NCBI RefSeq assembly: GCF_016899775.1
Contig: NZ_JACJJE010000019.1
Location: 1-53,765, forward strand
Direction: 5' to 3'
Length of the DNA: 53,765 bases
Source of the DNA: Pseudoflavonifractor capillosus
Lineage (GTDB): Bacteria > Bacillota > Clostridia > Oscillospirales > Oscillospiraceae
Position numbers and translations under genes: made by a program. How positions within the stretch are numbered: position 1 is the first letter of the stretch; each line of letters begins with the position of its first letter. The notes beneath the pieces are model-generated. The model was given only the letters and a program-made list of their open reading frames with translations. It was not told where the DNA came from and searched no databases. Positions 7,889 through 16,946 of the stretch are shown here, piece after piece.

Positions 7889-9175
7889 TCAGGACGCAGC
7901 CTGGGAGGAGGCGGAACTGGAAGCGCTGGAGCTGGAGGAAGCGGAGCTGCCGGAGGAGGAAGAGCCGGAGCCGCTGCTGTCGGCCTCCTGCTGGGCGGCG
8001 GCCTCCTCCTCGATGGCGGTGCGCAGGGAGAGGAGCTTCTCATAGAAGGCGGGGGGGTCCACCTGGGCAAAGGCCTCAGTGGTCTCCACCGGGTTGGCGT
8101 CCAGCCAGCCCTGGCGCAGGTCGGTCATCTGCTGGGCGATGTACCCGCTGCGGAAGTTTGCCGGGTCCAGGGGGAGGCGGAGGATGATGTGGTAGCCGTA
8201 GACGCTCTCCACGATGCCGCTGACCTCGCCGTCGGACAGGGCCTGGGCGGCCTCCTCAAAGGGAGCCACCATCTGTCCGGGAGAGGCCACGTAGCCGTCA
8301 GCCCCGTTCAGCGAGCCGTCCGAGGCGGTGTCCTCGCTGTACTGGGCCATCAGCTGGTCAAAGAGGGCCTCCTTGTCGCCGGCGGCCTGGAGCTGAGCCA
8401 GCAGGTCCTCGGCCAGGGCCTTCTTCTCGGCCACGGTGGCCTCGTCCAGAGGCTCATACTCCCCGGTGGGGTTGCCGTTCTCGTCGGTGAGGGGGCTGTT
8501 GGTGTCCACCGTCTTCAGAAGGATGTGCTTGGCCCGGTAGTAGCCCTGATCTTTGGCGTAGGAGAGCACCTGGTCGTCGGTGGGGTAGCCGGCGCTCCCC
8601 TCCCCGTACAGCTTCTCCTGAAGCTGGCTGTTCAGGTCGTTCACCTCAAAGAGGGTGGTGTACAGCTCCGGAGTGAGGGCGTTGTACCACAGGGAGTGGT
8701 CCAGCAGCTCGGCGCTGCCGGCCTGAGTCTCCATGGAGGCCATCAGGTCGCTCACCTGCTGGGAGAGATCCGGGGAGACGGAGATCCCCTCCGCCTGAGC
8801 CTGGATGGGGAGCAGGGCGTACAGGGCGGCGTTGTTCAGGGAGGCGTCCAGGATGCCCTGTTCAAAGGTCTGGCCGTTGCCCATATCCAGCTCCCAGACG
8901 GTGTCCATGGAGGAGGGGTCCTGGATGGAGCTGTCCACCAGGTAGGCCATCCAGTACAGCAGGCTTCCGGCGGTGATGTCCGCGCCCCCGGCGCGGGCCA
9001 CCACCGTGTCGCCGGACAGGCCGGCGGTGGTCAGGTAGGGGTCGGTGACAGAGGCCAGGTCGATGGGCGCATCCTCCTGGGAGGACGAGGAGGCGCCGTT
9101 CTGGCAGCCGCTCAGGGCGGTCAGGGTCAGAGCAAGGGACAGGGAGAGGGCTCCCAGCCGTTTCAGATGGGTCAT
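7889..9175 (-). CDS. parvulin-type peptidyl-prolyl isomerase lipoprotein (PrsA-like)
   Basis: It is predicted to fold secreted proteins outside the membrane. A lipoprotein signal is clear: basic start, hydrophobic core, lipobox LTALSGC with the lipidated cysteine at residue 24. The parvulin domain lies at about 230-345 (YRAKHILLKT, then YSEDTASDGSLNGADGY, then SVYGYHIILRL). The N-terminal domain is SurA/PrsA-like and helical. The last 35 residues are a low-complexity tail that is almost all serine, alanine and glycine. At 428 residues it is longer than classical PrsA (about 290). It has its own promoter and terminator, opposite to the flanking genes. Confidence 0.88.
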   Translation of the reverse strand: MTHLKRLGALSLSLALTLTALSGCQNGASSSSQEDAPIDLASVTDPYLTTAGLSGDTVVARAGGADITAGSLLYWMAYLVDSSIQDPSSMDTVWELDMGNGQTFEQGILDASLNNAALYALLPIQAQAEGISVSPDLSQQVSDLMASMETQAGSAELLDHSLWYNALTPELYTTLFEVNDLNSQLQEKLYGEGSAGYPTDDQVLSYAKDQGYYRAKHILLKTVDTNSPLTDENGNPTGEYEPLDEATVAEKKALAEDLLAQLQAAGDKEALFDQLMAQYSEDTASDGSLNGADGYVASPGQMVAPFEEAAQALSDGEVSGIVESVYGYHIILRLPLDPANFRSGYIAQQMTDLRQGWLDANPVETTEAFAQVDPPAFYEKLLSLRTAIEEEAAAQQEADSSGSGSSSSGSSASSSSSASSSASSQAAS

Positions 9176-9238
9176 AAGCAGTCGGATTCCTTTCTATTTA
9201 AAAAGGTAATGGGCCCGGAGCAGGGGCCGCTTTTGGGT

Positions 9239-9267
9239 ATCATAGCACAAAGGAGCGGCGGGAGCAA
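9239..9267 (-). promoter_or_regulatory. promoter of the PrsA-like gene
   Basis: On the minus strand TTGCTC (9262-9267) and TATGAT (9239-9244) are 17 bp apart, about 65 nt before the start codon. Confidence 0.65.
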
Positions 9268-9384
9268 GGGGAAAGGAGGCCGCTTGCCGCCCTCTCTCCC
9301 CCATCCCAGGCGGGGACGGTTTTTTTCCGCAGAACGGCGGGGCGAATCCGGCGGGAAATTTGCTAAAAAAATTTGAAAAAGTCC

Positions 9385-9414
9385 TTGACACACACGGGGG
9401 TGTTGATGTATGAT
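9385..9414 (+). promoter_or_regulatory. promoter of the S10 ribosomal operon
   Basis: A perfect TTGACA (9385-9390) lies 18 bp before TATGAT (9409-9414). Confidence 0.85.
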
Positions 9415-9420
9415 ACCAAA

Positions 9421-9685
9421 GTCCCTGTAAGGGGGCAATGCGATGATGCGGGAGATTGCTCAGCAATGAGGGAACTTCCGCGGAGTATGTCCGAGCTAGA
9501 ATCGGGCGGCTGAAGGACCTGGGCACGGCGTATATCGCTGTGGTTGGGTGGAACCGGCCTGCTTGCTGCGCCGGTTTCTTTCATGTCACGGAGTGATACG
9601 CACGAGAACGTGGACAGGAACTTCACCGTACGAAGCATGAAGGACAAAGAAATTCACTTCGTATGTATTAAGGAGGAAACAACCC
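9421..9685 (+). promoter_or_regulatory. structured leader of the S10 operon
   Basis: About 265 nt separate the promoter from rpsJ and hold no gene. A terminator-like hairpin AACCGGC/GCCGGTT (9552-9558, 9570-9576) is followed by TCTTTC. A long ribosomal leader suggests autogenous control (L4 does this in other bacteria). The ligand here is inference, and I recognise no named leader family. Confidence 0.55.
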
Positions 9686-10000
9686 ATGGCAGCTCAGAAA
9701 GAAATGATCCGCATCCGCCTGAAGGCCTATGACCACCAGCTCATCGACCAGAGCGCGGAGAAGATCGTGGAGACCGCCAAGCGCACCGGCGCTTCCGTCT
9801 CCGGTCCCATTCCCCTGCCCACCAAGAAGGAAGTCGTCACCATCCTGCGCGCCGTCCACAAGTACAAGGACAGCCGCGAGCAGTTCGAGCGCCGCACCCA
9901 CAAGCGGCTCATCGACGTCATCAAGCCCTCCCCCAAGACCGTGGAGGCCCTGATGAGCCTGGAGCTTCCCGCCGGCGTGGAGATCGAGATCAAGCTGTAA
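9686..10000 (+). CDS. rpsJ: 30S ribosomal protein S10
   Basis: This small-subunit head protein also acts with NusB in transcription antitermination. The 104 residues match the family length ([14 protein letters not shown] at the start, [13 protein letters not shown] in the middle, [11 protein letters not shown] at the end). AAGGAGGAAA precedes the ATG. It is the first gene of the S10 operon. Unusually, 137 nt separate it from rplC, whereas later genes are 0-20 nt apart. Confidence 0.98.
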   Translation: MAAQKEMIRIRLKAYDHQLIDQSAEKIVETAKRTGASVSGPIPLPTKKEVVTILRAVHKYKDSREQFERRTHKRLIDVIKPSPKTVEALMSLELPAGVEIEIKL

Positions 10001-10137
10001 TTCAGCCGGTCTCAAGCACAACTTTGTTGTACCCGCAGTCCATCGCGTCATAGAGATGGACGGGTCAAGTCGCGAGAGCAATGCCAGCCCATTGGGCAAC
10101 TCTCCCGACCAATAACCTTTATAGGAGGAAATCCAAC
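10001..10137 (+). promoter_or_regulatory. long rpsJ-rplC spacer, possible leader
   Basis: The 137-nt spacer contains facing segments such as GGGCAACTCTCCCG and CGCGAGAGCAATGCC. No promoter as good as the upstream one is visible. It may be a second regulatory leader; I recognise no named element. Confidence 0.35.
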
Positions 10138-10863
10138 ATGGAGAAAGCGATCATCGGCAAAAAGATCGGCATGACCCAGGTCTTCGATGAGGCTGGCCGC
10201 GTGGTCCCTGTGACCGTGATCCAGGCCGGGCCCTGCACCGTGGTGCAGAAGAAGACCGCCGAGAAGGATGGCTATGAGGCCATTCAGCTGGGTTATGAGA
10301 CGGTTGCTGAGCGCAAGCTCACCAAGCCCGAGGTCGGCCACCAGAAGAAGGCCGGCATGACCGAGTTCAAGAAGGTTCTGAAGGAGTTCCGTCTGGACGA
10401 CTGCTCCAAGTACGAGGTGGGCGACGAGCTCACCGCCGAGGTCTTCGCCGCCGGCGACCGTGTGGACGTGACCGGCATCAGCAAGGGCCACGGCTACGAG
10501 GGCGTTGTTAAGCGCCACGGTGCCGCTGTCAAGCGCAACACCCACGGCGGCGGCCCTGTGCACCGCAACATCGGCTCTCTGGGCGCCACCAGCCACATGT
10601 CCAAGATCATCAAGGGCACCATCGGTGCCGGCCAGATGGGCAACGAGCAGGTCACCGTCATGAACCTGGACGTGGTCCAGGTGGACACCGAGCTGGGCAT
10701 CATCGCCGTGCGCGGCGCCATCCCCGGCCCCAAGGGCGGCGTGGTGTTCCTGCGCAACAGCGTGAAGAAGTTCTTCGAGCCCAAGGGCGCCGCCGGCGTC
10801 AGCGTCAACCCGCAGAAGGCTTCCGGCCGCAACCCGCAGAAGGCTTCCGCCCGCAACAAGTAA
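10138..10863 (+). CDS. rplC: 50S ribosomal protein L3
   Basis: L3 binds 23S rRNA near the peptidyl-transferase centre and starts 50S assembly. The 241-residue product begins MEKAIIGKKIGMTQVF, and the central loop HRNIGSLGATSHMSKIIKG is typical. AGGAGGAAA lies 7 nt before this ATG; an upstream extension to 10081 has no site. The last residues are a near-perfect tandem copy, PQKASGRN then PQKASARN. This makes the tail longer than usual. Confidence 0.98.
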   Translation: MEKAIIGKKIGMTQVFDEAGRVVPVTVIQAGPCTVVQKKTAEKDGYEAIQLGYETVAERKLTKPEVGHQKKAGMTEFKKVLKEFRLDDCSKYEVGDELTAEVFAAGDRVDVTGISKGHGYEGVVKRHGAAVKRNTHGGGPVHRNIGSLGATSHMSKIIKGTIGAGQMGNEQVTVMNLDVVQVDTELGIIAVRGAIPGPKGGVVFLRNSVKKFFEPKGAAGVSVNPQKASGRNPQKASARNK

Positions 10864-10882
10864 GGAAAGGAGAGTGTAAATC

Positions 10883-11503
10883 ATGGCTAAAGCAAATGTG
10901 TTTAACATGGCCGGCCAGCAGGTCGGCGAGATCGAGCTCTCCGATGCGGTGTTCGGCATCGAGCCCAACACGGCTGTGGTCCACGAGGTGGTCAAGAACC
11001 ACCTGGCCAACTGCCGTCAGGGCACCCAGAGCGCTCTGACCCGCGCCGAGGTCTCCGGCGGCGGCAAGAAGCCCTGGCGCCAGAAGGGCACCGGCCACGC
11101 CCGTCAGGGTTCCACCCGGGCTCCCCAGTGGACCCACGGCGGCATCGTGTTTGCCCCCAAGCCCCGCACCTACCGCTACACCCTCAACAAGAAGGTGAAG
11201 CGTCTGGCTCTGAAGTCCGCCCTGTCCGCCAAGGCCGCCTCCGGCGACATCCTGGTGGTGGACGGCCTGAAGCTGGACGAGGTGAAGACCAAGGCCATGA
11301 AGGGCTTCCTGGACAGCATCCAGGCCGGCAAGTCCGTGGTCATCACCCCTGAGGTGGAGAAGAATGTGGTCCTGTCCGCCCGGAACATCCCCGGCGTCAT
11401 CACCACCACCGCCAAGGTCCTGAGCGTTTACGACATCGTCAACGCCAACCGCCTGGTGGTCGATAAGGCCGCCCTGGCTATCATTGAGGAGGTGTTCGCA
11501 TAA
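10883..11503 (+). CDS. rplD: 50S ribosomal protein L4
   Basis: L4 lines the peptide exit tunnel and in several bacteria represses its own operon. The 206 residues show the tunnel loop [19 protein letters not shown] and the C-terminal NLLVVD-type fold ([16 protein letters not shown]). GGAAAGGAGAGTG precedes the start. Its stop shares one base with the rplW start (TAATG). Confidence 0.98.
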   Translation: MAKANVFNMAGQQVGEIELSDAVFGIEPNTAVVHEVVKNHLANCRQGTQSALTRAEVSGGGKKPWRQKGTGHARQGSTRAPQWTHGGIVFAPKPRTYRYTLNKKVKRLALKSALSAKAASGDILVVDGLKLDEVKTKAMKGFLDSIQAGKSVVITPEVEKNVVLSARNIPGVITTTAKVLSVYDIVNANRLVVDKAALAIIEEVFA

Positions 11504-11796
11504 TGACCGCTTATGATATCATCAAGCGCCCCATCATCACCGAGCAGTCCATGGCGGACGCCGAGATGAAGCGCTACACCTTCGAGGTGGCCAAGACCGC
11601 CAACAAGATCGAGATCGCCAAGGCGGTCGAGGAGATCTTCGGCGTGAAGGTCGCCAAGGTGAACACCCTGAACATGCAGGGCAAAATGAAGCGCATGGGC
11701 TACCGGCCCGCCGGCCGCCGGCCCAGCTGGAAGAAGGCCATGGTCACCCTGACCGCCGATTCCAAGACCATCGAGTTCTTCGAAGGCATGGTGTAA
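11503..11796 (+). CDS. rplW: 50S ribosomal protein L23
   Basis: L23 sits at the tunnel exit and is the docking point for SRP and trigger factor. The 97 residues are standard ([13 protein letters not shown], then [16 protein letters not shown]). Its ATG overlaps the rplD stop by one base. The Shine-Dalgarno GAGGAGG lies inside rplD, so the two genes are translationally coupled. Confidence 0.98.
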   Translation: MTAYDIIKRPIITEQSMADAEMKRYTFEVAKTANKIEIAKAVEEIFGVKVAKVNTLNMQGKMKRMGYRPAGRRPSWKKAMVTLTADSKTIEFFEGMV

Positions 11797-11811
11797 GGAG
11801 GAGATTGAGAA

Positions 11812-12645
11812 ATGGCTATCAAGACTTATAAGCCCACAACGCCCTCCCGCCGCCACATGACTGTGTCCGCCTTCGAGGGCATCGACAAGAAGGCCAAGCC
11901 CGAGCGCGCCCTCACCGAGGTGCTGAAGAAGCACGCGGGCCGCAACAGCTACGGCCGCATCACCGTCCGCCACCACGGCGGCGGCAACAAGCAGAAGTAC
12001 CGCATCATCGACTTCAAGCGGGACAAAGAGGGCAAGGCCACTGTGGTCAACCTGCAGTACGACCCCAACCGCTCCGCCAACATCGCTCTGATCGAGTATG
12101 AGGACGGCGAGCGCCGCTATATCCTGGCCCCCAACGGCCTGAAGGCCGGCCACATCATCATGACCGGCGCCGACGCCGACATCCTGCCCGGCAACTGCCT
12201 GCCCATCGCCAACATCCCTGTGGGCGAGATGATCCACAACATCGAGCTCTACCCCGGCAAGGGCGCTCAGCTGGTCCGCGCCGCCGGCGTGGCCGCTCAG
12301 CTGATGGCCAAGGAGAACGGCATGGCTCAGGTCCGCCTCCCCTCCGGCGAGGTGCGCTATATCCGCGAGAACTGCAAGGCCACCATCGGCCAGGTGGGCA
12401 ACACCGACCACGCCAACATTCAGATCGGTAAGGCCGGCCGCAAGCGCCACATGGGCTGGCGGCCCACCGTCCGCGGCTCCGTCATGAACCCCAATGACCA
12501 CCCCCACGGCGGCGGCGAGGGCAAGAGCCCTGTCGGCCGTCCCGGCCCGGTCACTCCCTGGGGCAAGCCCGCTCTGGGTTACAAGACCCGCAAGACCAAG
12601 AACCGCACCGATAAGTTCATCGTGAAGCGCCGCAACGCCAAGTAA
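11812..12645 (+). CDS. rplB: 50S ribosomal protein L2
   Basis: L2 is needed for subunit joining and peptidyl-transferase activity. The 277 residues contain the family signatures [17 protein letters not shown] and, near the end, [16 protein letters not shown], including the conserved histidine region. AAGGAGGAGATTG precedes the start. It lies 15 nt after rplW. Confidence 0.98.
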   Translation: MAIKTYKPTTPSRRHMTVSAFEGIDKKAKPERALTEVLKKHAGRNSYGRITVRHHGGGNKQKYRIIDFKRDKEGKATVVNLQYDPNRSANIALIEYEDGERRYILAPNGLKAGHIIMTGADADILPGNCLPIANIPVGEMIHNIELYPGKGAQLVRAAGVAAQLMAKENGMAQVRLPSGEVRYIRENCKATIGQVGNTDHANIQIGKAGRKRHMGWRPTVRGSVMNPNDHPHGGGEGKSPVGRPGPVTPWGKPALGYKTRKTKNRTDKFIVKRRNAK

Positions 12646-12659
12646 GGAGGGAGTAAAAG

Positions 12660-12932
12660 ATGAGCAGAAGTATCAAGAAAGGCCCCTTTTGCGCCCCCGA
12701 GCTGCTGAAGCGGGTCGATGAAATGAATCAGACCGGCGACAAGAAGGTGCTGAAGACCTGGAGCCGCGCCTCCACCATCTTCCCCTCCTTCGTGGGTCAC
12801 ACCTTCGCCGTCCACGACGGCCGCAAGCACGTGCCCGTCTATGTGACCGAGGATATGGTCGGCCACAAGCTGGGCGAGTTCGTTCCCACCCGCACCTTCA
12901 AGGGTCACGCGGGTTCCAAGACCGGTAAGTAA
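12660..12932 (+). CDS. rpsS: 30S ribosomal protein S19
   Basis: S19 is in the 30S head and contacts S13 and the decoding-site tRNAs. The 90 residues begin [10 protein letters not shown] and hold [21 protein letters not shown] and the C-terminal [23 protein letters not shown] precedes the start, 14 nt after rplB. Confidence 0.98.
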   Translation: MSRSIKKGPFCAPELLKRVDEMNQTGDKKVLKTWSRASTIFPSFVGHTFAVHDGRKHVPVYVTEDMVGHKLGEFVPTRTFKGHAGSKTGK

Positions 12933-12947
12933 GGAGGAGAGAGAGCA

Positions 12948-13280
12948 ATGGAAGCTGTTGCAAACCTGAGATATCTGCGGATCTCTCCCCGTAAGGTGAA
13001 GATCGTCCTGGACCTGATCCGCGGCAAGGACGTGGCCACCGCCACCGCGATTTTGCTGAACACCCCCAAGGCCGCCTCTGAGCCTGTGCTCAAGCTGCTG
13101 AAGAGCGCTGCGGCCAATGCGGAGAACAACCACCAGATGGACCCTGAGAAGCTGTATGTGTCCGCCTGCTATGCCAACCCCGGCCCCATCATCAAGCGCA
13201 TCATGCCCCGGGCCCAGGGCCGGGCGTACCGCATCAACAAGCGCACCTCTCACGTCACCATCGCCGTGAGCGAGCGCTAA
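12948..13280 (+). CDS. rplV: 50S ribosomal protein L22
   Basis: L22 reaches into the exit tunnel, where macrolides bind. The 110 residues include [16 protein letters not shown] and the hairpin [29 protein letters not shown] precedes the start, 15 nt after rpsS. Confidence 0.98.
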   Translation: MEAVANLRYLRISPRKVKIVLDLIRGKDVATATAILLNTPKAASEPVLKLLKSAAANAENNHQMDPEKLYVSACYANPGPIIKRIMPRAQGRAYRINKRTSHVTIAVSER

Positions 13281-13295
13281 GGGAGGAGGAACAAT

Positions 13296-14126
13296 ATGGG
13301 ACAGAAAGTCAATCCCCACGGCCTTCGCGTGGGCGTCATCAAGGATTGGGACTCCCGCTGGTACGCGAAGAACGAGCTGGTCGGCGACCTGCTGGTGGAG
13401 GACAAGAAGATCCGTGACTACTTGAAGAAGACTCTGTACGGCGCCGGCATCCCCAAGATCGAGATCGAGCGGGACAACGCCAAGGTCCGTATTTACCTGC
13501 ACTGCGCCCGCCCCGGCGTCGTCATCGGCAAGGGCGGCGAGGAGATCAAGGCCCTGGAGGCCAAGCTGGTCAAGATGATCGGCAAGCCCGTGGACCTGAA
13601 GATCGTGGAAGTGCGCAACTCCGACATGGACGCTCAGCTGGTGGCCGAGAACATCGCCCAGCAGCTGGAGAAGCGTATCGGCTTCCGCCGCGCCATGAAG
13701 AACGCCATGGGCCGCGCCATGCGCGCCGGCGCCCTGGGCATCAAGACCAGCGTTTCCGGCCGTCTGGGCGGCGCTGAGATTGCCCGCACCGAGCACTACC
13801 ACGACGGCACCATCCCCCTGCAGACTCTGCGCGCCGACATCGACTACGGCTTCGCTGAGGCTGCCACCACCTACGGCCGCATCGGCGTGAAGGTGTGGAT
13901 CTACAAGGGCGAGGTGCTGACTCAGGCCCTGCGCACCACCCCCCGCACCCTGGATACCAGCAAGCCCTATCAGGAGCGCCGTGAGCGCCGCGACCGCCGC
14001 AACGGCGACCGCCGGGGCGGCTTCCGCCGGGACGGGGAGCGCCGCAACAACTTTAACCGTGATAACAACCGTGGCCCCCGCCCCGCCGGTCAGGCCAACA
14101 CTCCTAAGGAAGGAGGCGCTCAGTAA
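13296..14126 (+). CDS. rpsC: 30S ribosomal protein S3 with basic C-terminal extension
   Basis: S3 forms the mRNA entry channel. The KH domain holds [18 protein letters not shown] (about residues 71-88). The conserved C-terminal domain ends near residue 210 ([13 protein letters not shown]). About 45 further residues are rich in Arg, Asn, Asp and Gly ([15 protein letters not shown]) and likely disordered and RNA-binding. This gives 276 residues against about 220 for most S3. The stop overlaps the rplP start by one base. Confidence 0.98.
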   Translation: MGQKVNPHGLRVGVIKDWDSRWYAKNELVGDLLVEDKKIRDYLKKTLYGAGIPKIEIERDNAKVRIYLHCARPGVVIGKGGEEIKALEAKLVKMIGKPVDLKIVEVRNSDMDAQLVAENIAQQLEKRIGFRRAMKNAMGRAMRAGALGIKTSVSGRLGGAEIARTEHYHDGTIPLQTLRADIDYGFAEAATTYGRIGVKVWIYKGEVLTQALRTTPRTLDTSKPYQERRERRDRRNGDRRGGFRRDGERRNNFNRDNNRGPRPAGQANTPKEGGAQ

Positions 14127-14557
14127 TGCTGCTGCCGAAGCGCGTTAAATACCGCCGCGTCCACCGCGGCCGCATGAAGGGCAAGGCCACCCGCGGCAAT
14201 ACCGTCACTTACGGTGAGTTTGGCCTGGTGGCCACTGAGCCCAGCTGGATCACCAGCAACCAGATCGAGGCCGCCCGTATCGCCATGACCCGTTACACCA
14301 AGCGTGGCGGTAAGGTGTGGATCAAGATCTTCCCCGATAAGCCCGTCACCGAGAAGCCGGCCGAGACCCGCATGGGTTCCGGTAAGGGCTCTCCCGAGTA
14401 CTGGGTGGCCGTGGTCAAGCCCGGCCGCGTGATGTTCGAGATCGCCGGCGTCTCCGAGGAGGTCGCCCGCGAGGCTCTGCGCCTGGCCAGCCACAAGCTG
14501 CCTGTCAAGTGCAAGATCGTGAAGCGTGAAGAGACCGAGAAGGGTGGTGAAGCGTAA
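14126..14557 (+). CDS. rplP: 50S ribosomal protein L16
   Basis: L16 helps place the A-site tRNA on the 50S subunit. The 143 residues begin [19 protein letters not shown] and include [19 protein letters not shown], both diagnostic. It starts on the last base of rpsC (TAATG) and its own stop likewise overlaps rpmC. AAGGAGGCG, inside rpsC, serves as its ribosome binding site. Confidence 0.98.
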   Translation: MLLPKRVKYRRVHRGRMKGKATRGNTVTYGEFGLVATEPSWITSNQIEAARIAMTRYTKRGGKVWIKIFPDKPVTEKPAETRMGSGKGSPEYWVAVVKPGRVMFEIAGVSEEVAREALRLASHKLPVKCKIVKREETEKGGEA

Positions 14558-14754
14558 TGAAGGCCAATGAGATCCGCAAGCTCTCCGGCGCGGAGCTGGA
14601 GACCAAGCTGATGGACCTGAAGAAGGACCTGTTCAACCTGCGCCTTCAGCACGCCACCAATCAGCTGGACAACCCCATCCGCATTGCGGAGGTTAAGAAG
14701 GACATCGCCCGGGTCAAGACCATCATCCGCGAGCAGCAGCTCGCCGGCCGCTAA
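14557..14754 (+). CDS. rpmC: 50S ribosomal protein L29
   Basis: This small helical-hairpin protein lies near the tunnel exit beside L23. The 65 residues are standard: [18 protein letters not shown], then [16 protein letters not shown]. The ATG overlaps the rplP stop by one base, so translation is coupled. Confidence 0.97.
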   Translation: MKANEIRKLSGAELETKLMDLKKDLFNLRLQHATNQLDNPIRIAEVKKDIARVKTIIREQQLAGR

Positions 14755-14770
14755 GAGGAGGAGATAGAAG

Positions 14771-15031
14771 ATGGAAAACAGAACTTCTTCCCGTAAGACC
14801 AGAGTCGGCCTGGTGGTTTCGGACAAGATGGACAAGACCGTGGTGGTCGCCGTCGCCGACCGTGTGGCCCACCCTCTGTATAAGAAGATCGTCAAGAGAA
14901 CCTATAAGCTGAAGGCTCACGACGAGAACAACCAGTGCGGCGTGGGTGACCGCGTCCGCGTGATGGAGACCCGCCCCCTGTCCAAGGACAAGCGGTGGCG
15001 CGTGGTCGAAATCATCGAGAAGGCGAAGTAA
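14771..15031 (+). CDS. rpsQ: 30S ribosomal protein S17
   Basis: S17 is a primary 16S rRNA-binding protein with an OB fold. The 86 residues include [20 protein letters not shown] and [30 protein letters not shown] precedes the start, 16 nt after rpmC. Confidence 0.98.
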   Translation: MENRTSSRKTRVGLVVSDKMDKTVVVAVADRVAHPLYKKIVKRTYKLKAHDENNQCGVGDRVRVMETRPLSKDKRWRVVEIIEKAK

Positions 15032-15043
15032 GGAGGTGCCGGC

Positions 15044-15412
15044 ATGATTCAGGAAGAAAGCTATCTGAAGGTCGCCGATAACACCGGCGCCAAGGAGATC
15101 AAGACCATCCGTGTGCTGGGCGGTTCCAAGCGCAAGTTCGGCAACATCGGAGACGTGATTGTGGCCTCCGTTCGGAAGGCCCAGCCCGGCGGAACCGTGA
15201 AGAAGGGCGAGGTGGTCAAGGCCGTTATCGTCCGCACCTCCCGGGGTGTGCGCCGCGCCGACGGCTCTTACGTCCGCTTCGACGACAACGCCGCCGTCCT
15301 CATCCGTGAGGACAAGAACCCCCGCGGCACCCGTATCTTTGGCCCCGTGGCCCGCGAGCTGCGCGACAAGGACTATATGAAGATCCTGTCCCTGGCTCCC
15401 GAAGTGCTGTAA
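15044..15412 (+). CDS. rplN: 50S ribosomal protein L14
   Basis: L14 lies at the subunit interface, where the silencing factor RsfS also binds. The 122 residues are the usual number: [34 protein letters not shown], and [22 protein letters not shown] precedes the start, 12 nt after rpsQ. Confidence 0.98.
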   Translation: MIQEESYLKVADNTGAKEIKTIRVLGGSKRKFGNIGDVIVASVRKAQPGGTVKKGEVVKAVIVRTSRGVRRADGSYVRFDDNAAVLIREDKNPRGTRIFGPVARELRDKDYMKILSLAPEVL

Positions 15413-15428
15413 GGGAGGGTAACGAAGC

Positions 15429-15743
15429 ATGAAGAAAATGAGCATCAAGAAGGACGACCTGGTGGTCGTGCTGTCCGGCAAGGACAAGGGCAAGCAGGGC
15501 AAGGTCCTGGAGGTCCAGCCCAAGAGCGGCAAGGTGGTCGTGGAGAACATCAACGTGGTCTCCCGCCACACCAAGCCCCGCAAGCAGGGCGACCAGGGCG
15601 GCATCCTGAAGAAGGAGGCCCCCCTCTACGCCTGCAAGGTGCAGAAGGTCTGCCCCAAGTGCAACAAGCCCACCCGCATCGGCCACAAGGTCGAGGGCGA
15701 CAAGAAGGTCCGCATCTGCAAGAAGTGCGGCGCCGAGATCTGA
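15429..15743 (+). CDS. rplX: 50S ribosomal protein L24
   Basis: L24 starts 50S assembly. The KOW motif is [20 protein letters not shown] (about 6-25). The C-terminal third holds two CxxC pairs (CPKC and CKKC, about residues 76-79 and 97-100), so this copy probably binds zinc. The length is 104 residues. AAGGGAGGG precedes the start. Confidence 0.98.
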   Translation: MKKMSIKKDDLVVVLSGKDKGKQGKVLEVQPKSGKVVVENINVVSRHTKPRKQGDQGGILKKEAPLYACKVQKVCPKCNKPTRIGHKVEGDKKVRICKKCGAEI

Positions 15744-15763
15744 GAGAGGAGGAGTGAATCGAA

Positions 15764-16315
15764 ATGGCTAATACGCCCAACCTGAAGAAGCTGTATCAGG
15801 ACGAGGTCGCTCCTGCTCTGATGCAGAAGTTCGGCTATAAGTCCACCATGCAGATCCCCCGTCTGGAGAAGATCGTGGTCAACGTGGGCTGCAGCGAGGC
15901 CCGGGAGAACGCCAAGGTGCTGGACGCCGTGGTGAACGACCTGACCACCATCACCGGCCAGAAGGCCGTCATCACCAAGGCCAAGAAGTCCGTGGCTAAC
16001 TTCAAGCTCCGTGAGGGCATGCCCATCGGAGCCAAGGTCACCCTGCGCGGCAACAAGATGTGGGAGTTCCTGGACCGTCTGTTCAACGTGGCTCTGCCCC
16101 GTGTCCGTGACTTCCGGGGCATCTCCGCCGACTCCTTCGACGGCCGCGGCAACTACGCCCTGGGCGTCAAGGAGCAGCTGATCTTCCCCGAGATCGAGTA
16201 CGACAAGATCGACAAGATCCGCGGCATGGACATCGTGGTCTGCACCACCGCCCAGACTGACGAAGAGGCCCGTGAGCTGCTCAAGCTCGTGGGCGCGCCC
16301 TTCGCCACCCGCTAA
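15764..16315 (+). CDS. rplE: 50S ribosomal protein L5
   Basis: L5 binds 5S rRNA and the P-site tRNA elbow. The 183 residues include [13 protein letters not shown], the loop [13 protein letters not shown], and [22 protein letters not shown] precedes the start, 20 nt after rplX. Confidence 0.98.
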   Translation: MANTPNLKKLYQDEVAPALMQKFGYKSTMQIPRLEKIVVNVGCSEARENAKVLDAVVNDLTTITGQKAVITKAKKSVANFKLREGMPIGAKVTLRGNKMWEFLDRLFNVALPRVRDFRGISADSFDGRGNYALGVKEQLIFPEIEYDKIDKIRGMDIVVCTTAQTDEEARELLKLVGAPFATR

Positions 16316-16330
16316 GGAGGAGGATGAACA

Positions 16331-16516
16331 ATGGCTAAGAAGTCTATGATTCTCAAGCAGCAGAAGGAGCCCAAGTTCTCCTCCCGCCGCTACAACCGCT
16401 GCAAGCTGTGCGGCCGTCCCCACGCTTACCTGCGGGACTACGGCATCTGCCGTATCTGCTTCCGGGAGCTGGCCTATAAGGGCCAGATCCCCGGTGTGAA
16501 GAAAGCTTCCTGGTAA
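16331..16516 (+). CDS. rpsN: 30S ribosomal protein S14, zinc type
   Basis: S14 is in the 30S head. This is the short zinc-binding form of 61 residues, with two CxxC pairs (CKLC and CRIC). The typical Firmicutes sequence [20 protein letters not shown] is present. It is the last gene of the first ribosomal transcription unit. A 430-nt non-coding gap with its own promoter follows. Confidence 0.98.
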   Translation: MAKKSMILKQQKEPKFSSRRYNRCKLCGRPHAYLRDYGICRICFRELAYKGQIPGVKKASW

Positions 16517-16553
16517 TTCTGAATACTCAGACCGCCAGGTCAATAACGTCTTG

Positions 16554-16589
16554 GAAGGAACCGGCTGTGTCTGCACAACCGGTTCCTTC
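16554..16589 (+). terminator. perfect hairpin after rpsN
   Basis: GAAGGAACCGG (16554-16564) pairs perfectly with CCGGTTCCTTC (16579-16589) across a 14-base loop. There is no clean U-run, so it may be a weak terminator or an RNA-processing site rather than a strong stop. Confidence 0.5.
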
Positions 16590-16635
16590 TGGACAAAAGT
16601 GAACCACGCGTCCGGGCGTGCGAGGCTAAAAAGTC

Positions 16636-16664
16636 TTGCAATCCGGACATAAATGAGGTATAAT
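16636..16664 (+). promoter_or_regulatory. internal promoter of the rpsH operon
   Basis: TTGCAA (16636-16641) and a perfect TATAAT (16659-16664) are 17 bp apart, in the middle of what is usually one spc operon. Confidence 0.85.
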
Positions 16665-16671
16665 CAGGTGC

Positions 16672-16946
16672 TTGCGCGCCGAGAGGTCTTTTTTAGGGAC
16701 ACACCCGGCGCCGTGGGCGAGGCGAAACCCGGGATCGCAGGGGCCGCGGAAGGGCTCCGGGCGACTGCCGGGGATTTGCGCTGTTTCATTCCTTTTGGTC
16801 AAACCCGCCTCGGGACGGCGGTTTTGATAAATAGTGCCAAAGGCACGAAGGCGGTCAATAGGTCGAAGGGTCTACCTGCCCTGCGATACCTTGCCGCTTG
16901 TACCGGCTTACCCAACGGCCGGTAATCGAATAGGAGGTAAAGACTC
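16672..16946 (+). promoter_or_regulatory. structured leader of the rpsH operon
   Basis: About 275 nt before rpsH hold no gene. A terminator-like hairpin (CCGCC 16805-16809, GGCGG 16817-16821, then TTTTG) and paired elements such as GTGCCAAAGGCAC are visible. S8 controls the spc operon in E. coli. Whether S8 binds this leader is inference. Confidence 0.55.

Noticed and set aside
6331-8070. A 579-codon minus-strand frame opposite gdhA
   Set aside because: It covers the complement of glutamate dehydrogenase and two terminators. No credible start or motif is present.
7832-9376. A 514-codon plus-strand frame opposite the PrsA-like gene
   Set aside because: Its product is Gly/Val/Leu/His-rich with no domain. 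It is the antisense of a GC-rich gene with a clear lipobox and parvulin domain.
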